A stretch of DNA of 64,000 nt from positions 242,531-306,530 of the forward strand of contig JALQBC010000043.1 of assembly GCA_023375675.1 (NCBI GenBank), read 5' to 3'. Positions 55,328-64,000 of the stretch are shown here, piece after piece. This DNA comes from Cytospora piceicola. Lineage: Eukaryota; Ascomycota; Sordariomycetes; Diaporthales; Cytosporaceae. The position numbers and the translations under genes were made by a program. Under the pieces are notes generated by a model. The model saw only the letters and a program-made list of their open reading frames with translations, was not told the origin of the DNA and did not search any database. How positions within the stretch are numbered: position 1 is the first letter of the stretch; the number at the start of each line of letters is the position of its first letter.

Positions 55328-58300
55328 CTTTTGGCTGTGGAAGTGGTCCTGGTCGTAGTTTCAGGGAGCTGCAACAGTTCGGTTTGGTTTGTACTCCTCG
55401 TAAATTGAGCGAATCAAGAGGCCGGAATGTGCGGCTTCCAATTTGGGGGGAAATCCTGCTGCGTGGATATGGGTCCAAAGCGCATCAATCTGGGGTCTTA
55501 ATCCAAGGCCGCTATAGATTGTATGTACTGTGTATATAGAATATGGTAGTGGTACGTGACTTGGGGGTCAAAGTGATATTTGGATCAACGAGATATGAAA
55601 TATGAGATGAGTTGATTGATGGATGGTGGAACGATGGATGCCGGTTAGTCTCCAGGTGTCGTTGGAGTTCCCTCCCAACTGAACTCAATTGAAGTGAAGT
55701 GAACTGAAGTGCACTGAACTGAGCTTTCAAATACGGGGAGCTAAACCCTATCTGTTAGTACCTAGGTACTTACCACAGTAGGTACTGTACACTATGACGG
55801 AGGATGACGGGAGAGCGCCGTTTCGCGCGTCAAACGGACGCTTGCCTGCGCTTATATTATGGGTCCCGTCCTTTGTCAACAATTGGTCCACGAGCGCGTT
55901 TAGCGCTTCCACGCAGCTGGGACCCCTGACCCTGTATAAGTACTGCGTATCGATTGACGTCTTGAGCCTTTTTTTCCTATCAGAAGCCTGAAGCAGGACT
56001 TAGGACTCCTCCCCATTCATGCCGAAACAATAGCATATTAGCATAACCTGCTGTGTCGCTTTTCCTTTGCTCTTATTATAGCATCCAACAGCGCCGCGTC
56101 CCGCAGCCTTGTGTGTATCAAGATGAGAGGGGGAGGGGGAAAGAGGCACAGCAAGGTACCCGAAGGATTCAGACCCTGCCAACCTGGTACAGTACGTTGT
56201 CCGCTACGTTCGACCCGGATAACCATCAACTGAGGACCACCACAAGACTCTACGCATGTCATTCACCTCAGTCATTTGTGTACAGTAAAGTGAATATGTG
56301 GGGTCTTTCTCTGATGGGGGGCTTCTACCTGTAGTCAGAACCCCCAGGATCATGACCTCAGGGTCCGTATAGCCAACGACGGTATGTACTCACGGGCGCG
56401 GTCGGGCGGCAGTTTTCCGCAACCCGCGTGGCCAGCAGGGATCTAAACGAGGGGATCCTGAATCCTCCTCAACCGTTAAGCCCGAGAAACTCCACGCGAG
56501 AAGGTGCATTCGGCGCGACTCTGAACTGGTTGCGACTTCCCCTTTCCTTGCGTCCCAAAAGCCCGACTCGCACCCGCGCGGACCACTCGCGAGGTTGCAG
56601 GAGCATGAGGCTGAAGAAGTCCCAGCAGCAGGCATGAACACCAACCCTCCCACCCCCCTCCCCGGCAGATGGAGGAAGGAGGGGTTTCCCCCGGAAAGTC
56701 CGGTCCTCCATGGAGTTATTTGGATTTATTTTAAATCCGAGCACGTTGGACGTCGTACTGTGTGCAGGCTGAGACCTTTTGCCGAGTGGATCCTTGGATC
56801 TCCCGTCCGTTGGGGGCCACGAGGCCTTCGCGAATTGGAACTCACCGTTCGAGGAGTTCTGGTTGGATTCAAACCGGATGAAAGACGGCGATATCCCCTG
56901 ACTTGCATCGTACCGCGGTTCCCACGCATGGGCACAACGTGAGGGCCCTTGACAAGGAACTCGGTGGCCATGGGCGGGAGACAGTGATCGTTTTATGGTT
57001 ACAACAAGCTTCCAGGGAAGAAGTGGCCAACAAAAGATTCCAGCGCCTCGACAACTCCACCTGATGAGCCTCTGGAGGCCCAGCCAGTCCCCCCCTTCAG
57101 CCCGGTCCATCGTGAGGTGGAGACGTACGTGCCGCACTTCTCCGCCCTTTCCGCAATAGGAAAATGCAGCACCTGAACACACCCTGAAGCGAAGGATGCG
57201 AAAGCGAGGACCACCACATCCATTATTCTGAGATCGCACCATATTCAACTGTGGTGGGGGATGGCCCACCACGCGGCCCCAGAATGTATGTACCCTAATT
57301 TTTTTACCGTGGTACATATGTACATACAGAGATACCTTCTTCGCAGAGCCGCATCTTTTCCCCCTTCCTTTTCCTCTCCTTGCCCCAGTCTCTTTTCCCG
57401 GTGGGAAGTTGGGCTGGGAAGGCCCCACTCCCTTCTCCTTCTCCCCTCCACCTTGGATCTCAAATTCCCACGCGACCTTGGGATCCCATGCGAGCTCGGA
57501 CACGCGCCTTTCGAGATGAACCCTACCTTCTTCCTACCCTACCTACCCATATCGGCCAGACGGACCAGCCCTCCATCTGGACGTACGAAACGCGCCCCGC
57601 CCACCCAAGGGCATTCCTTGCCTGTAAGGGACAGGGACGAGAGGCCGGCCTGAAGCGAAGCTGCTGGTCTGCTTCTTGCCCTACCGTCCGTCTGTGTGCA
57701 GTTGTTGGCTTTCTCGATGTGGCAGTGGGGAATTGAAGCATTTTGGGTTGAAGGCTGTGTGCACATGTGGTGCAGATGAAGGCGAAGCAGAGCGAAGAAG
57801 CGCTCGAGTGGGCCAGACTCCAGCACGGACTTGTTGATGATGTATACCGAAAGAAAGAAAAAAAGGAGACCCCACCCACTCAGTCAGTCAGTCAATCAAT
57901 CAATCTCTACGTGCGTCATCGATCACTATGTAGATGCGAAGAACAAATATCACGACGTTCTAACCGAAAAACTACGACTTATGACTGACAACGAGTGTGA
58001 CAAACCCATTAAGAAAAAGAAAAGTGGCGTATCATGTCAGACGGTTATCGTTGACGATCGAAAAACCGTTGTGATGGGTCGCGCTTGTTACGCTTTACTA
58101 TTGTTGCTCTGTGCGCCATCTCTCTCTTCCTCTCTCTTCCTCTCTCCACCTCTCACTTTCTCAGCTCTCAAGCTGGTCCCGGGACACTGTTACCGCTGCA
58201 CGTTGGTTGTAGGGCTGTTAGGGGCAAGTTAAAATCTCACCATGTCAGCACCAAGAATAAGCCGCTTATATGTGGATAAACGTCCAAAAGCTCCAAGCGG

Positions 58301-58997
58301 GAACATAGAGGGGCCAACTGGCCTTGGCGTGCTGGTGTTTCGTTGCTGGGTTGTTTGCTATCTATAGTAAGCGAGGAGTGTTCACTGCGAAAACCACCTG
58401 GGCATCTCTAGTATTTCAAAATGGTAGTATCTCGAATGCCATTTTTACCTAAAATATCTGTATGGAGTCATGAATGTCTCTCATGAATGACCCGGAACTC
58501 CGTGACTGCGCCTTCCTTCCTTCCAACTTTCAGGTCGGTGTGACCAGGAGCTTGTGCCTCATCCTTTTAAGCCAAACCGCCTTCTGTTTATCCTGTCCAG
58601 CACTTGCATTCCAAAAATAATGTGTACCACCCAAATACAAAAAAGGTTGAATGGAGAGACCTAAAACTCCATTGTCCGAAGCTAGCATAAACCACAATAA
58701 AGACAGTCGTCAAATCGTCGTAGTCTGAGCCCCGTAACGTATAAACAAGAAATGAACACCAAATTCTGCCTCCGAATGATGAAATGGAGGTCCTCTTTTA
58801 TGCGCGCCTCTCTGACTGTTCTCTCACGGGGAGCCCATCGACAGGGGCGTTACCGGGTAGGCGCTCCAGTCCGCCTCGGAGATGACCTCTGAGTGGTCTA
58901 GGCAAGGCGACAGGGAGGGAGTCTGTAGCGGTGGCTGAAGTCAGCACTCCGTAGACGACATTCGATTCTCTTTTGTCTCACCGACGCACACAGGTGC
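55328..58997. other. Long intergenic region with an unsupported minus-strand frame
   Basis: This contains the CIA30 promoter, CCTAGG/GGTAC words near 55760-55770, and CT and tcaa repeats (about 57882-57904, 58108-58152). A stop-free frame on the minus strand (57503-56469, first ATG 57317) is longer than expected by chance but has no recognisable domain and starts at GTG; it is discussed under findings. No other gene is supported. Confidence 0.5.
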
Positions 58998-59992
58998 TCA
59001 ACTCCGAGACGGGGGAGGAGGAGGAGGATAGCGAGGGCGGAAAGGAACGGGCGCAGCGAGAGAACCGGTAGGAGCACCAGCCGAGCTGCCGAAGGGTGGG
59101 AGGGTATTGTGCTGGTTTTGAATGTGGCGCAAGGAACTCACATGAGGATTTGAATCGTAGTGCGAGGGATTCACCCCAAGCGTGTAGTCGCCGTAGCTGG
59201 GAAACGACGACATCGACTCATTCCCCCCGTTGAGGTTGGGTGCCTTGTACGCATCCGCAAAGAAGGTCATTGGCGGCAGCGTCGGCGCGGTCGTTGAGAC
59301 CATGCCGAACTGGTAAGGTGCGGTTGTCGAGATGTGATGCGTTTGCGGGCTGCCAAAGGGTGGCATGATCAGGCCACTGTCACTGGGGGGAGAGTAGGTT
59401 GTCTGGTAGGTGGAAGAAGGTGGCGGGCTGGATGCTGGAGGGCTCGGGGAGGGGAAGAAGTGGTCTTCTGGGTGCATTGGTGGCGTGAACGGGTTGTGCG
59501 ACGCATGTTGAGGAGGTGCCAATGTGCCAGATGTTGCTGGTGGCGATGATTGGCGCCGCGACTTCTTGGACTTTGGTGCCTTCTTGCCGCTGGTGCTGCT
59601 ACTGCTGTGGGTTTTGTTCCCATCTGTGCCTGCTCTTCTCTCCAGGTCTGCCATGCGCTCCTTGATCTTCTTGCCTGCAGTCAAAGTTAGTGATGCGCAG
59701 GGTTTGGATGTGAGACACAGTGTCACTCACGATAGTTGCGCTGGGCAATGCGGTTCTGTATCCTTCGGCGCTCGGCAAGGTCTGATACCTTGGTCCAGTC
59801 CTCATCAGGGTGTGCGGAGTCGCTAAAGGCGCTGCTGGTGCTAGGATACTGTCTCACTGATACCTGCTGCTGGTGCTGGTGCTGGTGCTGGTGCTGGTGC
59901 TGGGGCTGCTGCTGAGGCCAGGCATTGGAGTATTGGTGAAAGTGATGATCAGGTGCCATGACTGGGAACATTTGCTGGGAGTCGGACGACAT
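58998..59992 (-). CDS. bZIP transcription factor with very short zipper
   Basis: Exons 59992-59731 and 59674-58998 (56-nt intron, GTGAGT donor, CACTAAC branch, GCAG acceptor) give 939 nt, 312 residues. The intron splits the basic region: residues 71-88 (DLAERRRIQNRIAQRNYR) and then KKIKERMADLERR from exon 2. NRIAQRNYR is the fungal bZIP basic signature (N-x-x-A-Q-R-x-x-R). Only two heptad positions (Ile, Leu) are clear before Gly-rich, Ser/Lys-rich sequence begins, so the zipper is short. The N-terminus is His/Gln-rich, and the rest is Pro/Ser/Thr-rich with a terminal poly-Pro run. The start MSSDSQQMF (59992) is preferred; an in-frame ATG at 60133 would add 47 unlikely residues. Target genes cannot be told. 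Confidence 0.85.
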
Positions 59993-62900
59993 TGCTACTG
60001 CCGTCACTATATCGTGGGGCAAGGCTGGCGGGGTCAAGGCTGGACACACGTCCACTGGTTTGGTGTGGTTGTTGACGAGATATTGTTGAACACCAACTTT
60101 ATTTAGTTCAAGTAGGTAGATCTGAGTCTTCAAGAAGAAGGAGTAGTAGTAGGAGGTGGTAGTTCAAGAAGCTTTATATCTTAGAAGAATATGATCATGG
60201 AGTCCAGAGAGAAGTGATCAAGAAGGAAGGAGGCGTCGAGGGATATGAAGATATAAGTATTCGGCTGACGAGAAGGAGGGCAGACGAAAGGAAACAAGGT
60301 ACCTACCTAAGTATGTAGGCAACGTCAGGACATGTCCAGGTGTGCCATGTCCCATGTGCCATGTCCCATGTCCCAGTGTGGGCCGCAGCAATTGCCCCAT
60401 ACCTAAGTATCTCCTCCGCACGGGATCTGCTGTACTTGAGTACATCCCAAGATTACTGAGAGGCGGAAGGAAGGAATGGAATGAGTGATGTACTGCGGTA
60501 CTCATGATGAGTAGGTACTGAGTATGGCTGTGACGGAAGACACAAGTTTTCGAGTCTCGGGGCGGAGTTTAGGGTAGGACCTAGGGGACCCATCCAACAT
60601 CTGCACCCCTGCGGCCCAGGAGTGTGGACTGTGGACCTTTCCCAGTGACATCGACCAGGGGACCAGTGACAGGGGGGGGGGCTTTCCCTGGACAGCCCTG
60701 GGTGGGTACGTAGGTAGGTACCAGTGTTCTGGCATTCGTATACTAGTGTCAACTGATACGGAAAGGGTAAGGGTAACGGGGAAAGATGGGCTATGAGAGG
60801 AGGCAAGTACGAGACGAGACAAGACATGACACCAGTGCTCTAGCTCGGTAGGGCAGGATGGTCCCTAATGCATGGAACGTAGCTTGAGCCATGTACCTAC
60901 CAGTTTAAAGCGGGATTCAGGGCGCGGTTTTAGGACTTCGGACTCGGAATCGGGCCAAAAAACCTTGGCTTCAGTGCTCTTCAAGGGAAGGAAGGGCAGG
61001 CCCAGGTAGGTAGGGTAAGTACCTACTCACTACCTAGGTACCTACCTACCTAGGTAGGTACCTAGGTATGTATGTGTATCGGGCCAGCCTTGCAAGTCAA
61101 GACGGCAGTCACTCGTAGATCGCATTTTCCCTCCTCGCGTCTTCGTCCCTGCTCCCATGCCTTACCGACGAACTACTCATCCATGTAGGGACTCTACTAT
61201 ATTTACTATCTACCTAGGTAGGTTAGGTACCCAACTAGGTAATGTCTGGCCCAGTTACAGGTACATACATATATGTGCATCTCAACTAGGCTGCATATGA
61301 GCGGTGGCAGCAGGGACGAGAAAAAAACAAGACAGACAGGGCAAAGGGCGGGCAACAAGGTGGTATTTTGGAAAAGGCGGGCATGAGACCTTGGTACCTC
61401 GAAGAATGCCCATCGTGCAGGTGCAGTACAGAACTTTTGGGACCAAATTGATTGGTGATAAGACGCGAGACTTGGGGAAGGAGGGGGGGGGCGGGTAGCA
61501 GTATCCTGTACTGACGACCCAAGAATGGGAGTAATATCATAAGTCATTCATTACATACATGTTCGGGACAGAAGAGAGAGCAAGAGCTGGGACACTAGGG
61601 AAGGTGGTGGTGGGCGTTGGTGGGCGGTGGGGTGGTGGAGTAACGGCAGGGGTCTCCACGCAAAAAGACCTGCATGTGGTCACGAAACGGAGATACCTCC
61701 GCCGCGACTTGGCGAAACGGTGACTGGTACTCACTCCGTTTCCTAGCCTTACGGGCAGGGCAGTTTGACCACGTTGACGAGCTTGGCGCTAAATCTACCT
61801 AGGTAATTCTGCTGCTACACAACCATCTACATTTGGAAACACACACACACACCCACACTTCGCCGCGAAGCAAGGCAACACAACGCAGCGCATTTCCGTA
61901 TGGCCGGAAAAGGCAAAATCAACCACAAAAAACACCAATTGTCATGGTCTCTATCTATTCATGGAGACGCGCATTTGAGCACAACAGCATAGTCAATTCG
62001 ACCAAGCATGACGCTGTCCTCCATGTTTTGAAGACCCACGAGACGACACTGCCGGCGTTGATCGATTCGAATTCGAGCCGAGTCAACCCGACGCTTCGCC
62101 TACGTCTCTTTCCTAGCAGCGGGGTCTATCCTGCCCAGGTGGTGGTATCGTAGCACCGATATTTGGAAACCACCCCGCTACCAACAGGCACCCACCCACA
62201 ATTCGACTCGACCTCGATGAATGTTCTCATGTTATCGTGCTCAAGGCGCCACCGAGATTGACCAAGGAAACCTGCGGAACTGGGCACCCGGGCATGGCTA
62301 TACAGCTCGTCCCGACCTCTTCAATGATGAGCAAGAAAGCCACCGCTGTTGCCTTATAGTAGCAAGGATCGGCCTGGAAGTCGTCCATGGGTACAAACCA
62401 CCACCAGCTGATCCGACCCGAGTCTGTCGGAATGCTGTAGGTTTTCGTGCAACACGTGAAGGCCCGGACATCAGCAAACTGCCTTCATGACCTTGGTGCC
62501 CTCCAGCTGCAACAACCCAGAAGGGGGACTTACTGTGATGCGCCCTACCTACGACATACTCTCCCTGACTAGACTAAACATAAGATGTATCCTCAGTACC
62601 CTGACCGACTCAGTCAAGGAGATGTTTTCTTTAGCCTAGGAATGCGGGCAATGCAGTCTAATTCCAAATTCAACGGCGCTTAAAGAACCCAGACAGAGGC
62701 ACCTTGCATATCGACATCGGCCACTGAGCATGCTATTCAAGGCTTTCCAGTCCTGGTCGCATCTAATTTTGCTCCAGGCTGCATCTTCCGCACACACCGC
62801 ATTTATTCTCGTGCCTGCTGGTTCGAAATCGACTTTGTTCGACAAAGCTGCAGGTCTGCAGGTCTGCGGCACGCCGACCGTCATACCCGCTCAGGGGTGT

Positions 62901-64000
62901 CGCATGGCAATCCAGCCCTATCTTACCGATGCTCGAGATGACTGCCTGAGTGATTATTCTGGAAGCTTGGGGGCTGCTCAGCCGTTTCTCCGTCGCGGTC
63001 ACAGGACTGATGGTGTCTCGAAGACTTGGTCCTCTAGACCTTGCACGGACGAGGCGTGCCAGCAATCGGTGCAATGCTGTGCCGAGGTTACAGTTGTTGG
63101 TGGTCACACCGGACAGTCTCTTGGGATACCTGCCCGTGTTTGGGTGATTATTAATCACCGATGAAGTCGTTCCCCGGACTGGCATATTCGAGAGCTGCCC
63201 AAGGCCCGAAGCACGCCAAAGGCTTGGGTATCTCTAGGGGGCCCGGTCTCCAGAATTGAGCATCGGGGAGCTTTTCCCGATTCGACAGGCTTTCAGGACT
63301 ATTTGCATCTCCTTTCAGTTTCTTGTGCACCCTCCCATACCGTGCCCAGGATCTATTGCTAGCTCGCGGTGGAGGGGGTGGGGGATAACGAAGCTGCAGC
63401 ATCCATCTACCGTGGGTCATCATCACCTTAATGCCACGTGCTTAATCATGATGCTATTTTCGGATGCGCGTTTACAAAGCAGCACCAAATCTCCCCATTG
63501 GCCATCATGTACGGCACCCGCAGTACTAGTCTGCGGCACGGTAGCTGGGTGCGATCAGAAGACGGTCTCTCGTTCCTTGACCGCAACGTCGCTGTTTTAT
63601 ATTGTCAACCCCCCCCCCCTGCCATCCTGGGCTTTAACGAGATTGGAAGACGACTTCGAAGCAAGGCCGCTATCTCACCGGCATGACGCTGGCATTGCGC
63701 TCGAGATCGTGGGCAAAGCCGTCAGTGACAGCGATCCACGGCTTACGCACTCAAAAAGAACATCTATCCCAGCAGCACGGTTCGAGTGAGACGTGGTGAC
63801 ACCGCTATTCTGCACTGATCCCCTCTGCTTGCAGCATGCCTACCTGGTACGTACCGCAGTAGTTCGTACAGCATCACTCGAGGACGAGTGCGGTAATTGT
63901 TACACCCTGTCGCTTACACCCTGTCGGGCACGGATCACTTAAAGCACCGTGATACTTTAAGCGAGTCTAAGCGAAGCTACGCGAGAATAAGCGACGCGCT
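59993..64000. other. Terminal region without a supported gene
   Basis: Promoter of the minus-strand bZIP gene, then CCTAGG/GGTACC palindromes (60710-60722, 61002-61072, 61211-61243), G and C homopolymers, and at the very end short tandem units (tacaccctgtcg at 63901-63925, taagcga-like at 63957-63995). Open frames are short and random. Confidence 0.5.
61002..61072. repeat. CCTAGGTA/GGTACC palindrome array
   Basis: About 70 bases of alternating acctacct, cctaggta and ggtacctagg words, largely self-complementary. This is the longest array of this class with 35081-35144. Confidence 0.8.

Noticed and set aside
60000..60133. Upstream in-frame ATG (60133) as start of the second bZIP gene
   Set aside because: The 47 added residues look like translated leader; MSSDSQQMF at 59992 is a more typical start.

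Overview
The window looks like nuclear chromosomal DNA of a filamentous ascomycete (Pezizomycotina, most likely Sordariomycetes; Glomerellales is a guess). Reasons: short spliceosomal introns with GTANGT-type donors, CTNAC branch sites and YAG acceptors; a seven-exon beta-tubulin gene; a HET-domain gene; a CRH-type GH16 wall enzyme; and a cpc-1/GCN4-type regulator with the leader layout known from Pezizomycotina. No CRISPR, operon, phage or bacterial mobile element was seen. Gene density is low, about one gene per 5 kb, with long intergenic spaces full of microsatellites and short CCTAGG/GGTACC palindromes.

Layout. 0-4.4 kb: no gene. 4.4-5.6 kb (+): GPI-anchored Crh-like chitin-glucan transglycosylase. 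7.3-8.2 kb (-): small His/Ser-rich protein ending in a CaaX box, not recognised. 10.2-16.6 kb (+): TPR/Mlp nuclear-basket nucleoporin. 18.5-20 kb (-): CPC1/Gcn4 bZIP factor with a 705-nt in-frame ATG-less leader extension, uORFs and upstream TGAGTCA sites. 22.5-24.6 kb (+): HET-domain protein whose exon junction is unresolved. 25.7-26.1 and 29.9-30.4 kb (-): five intron-containing tRNA-Phe(GAA) genes in AT-rich, possibly RIP-affected surroundings. 27.1-29.4 kb (+): Gcn20 ABC-F protein. 30.4-37.6 kb: a gene desert. 37.6-41.2 kb (+): 1125-residue uncharacterised protein. 43.5-45.5 kb (+): beta-tubulin. 47.5-49.7 kb (+): ADGF/CECR1-type adenosine deaminase family protein. 51.0-52.7 kb (+): very GC-rich predicted membrane protein. 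54.1-55.3 kb (-): CIA30-domain protein. 59.0-60.0 kb (-): second bZIP factor. 60-64 kb: no gene supported.

How genes relate. CPC1 (Gcn4) and Gcn20 belong to the same general amino-acid control pathway: Gcn20 with Gcn1 promotes Gcn2 activation, eIF2alpha phosphorylation then favours translation of cpc-1 past its uORFs. Here they lie about 7.2 kb apart, with a HET gene and three tRNA-Phe genes between them. The remaining genes are housekeeping or cell-wall functions with no evident joint pathway. All exon structures were worked out by hand from splice signals and reading-frame continuity; no transcript or database search was available.
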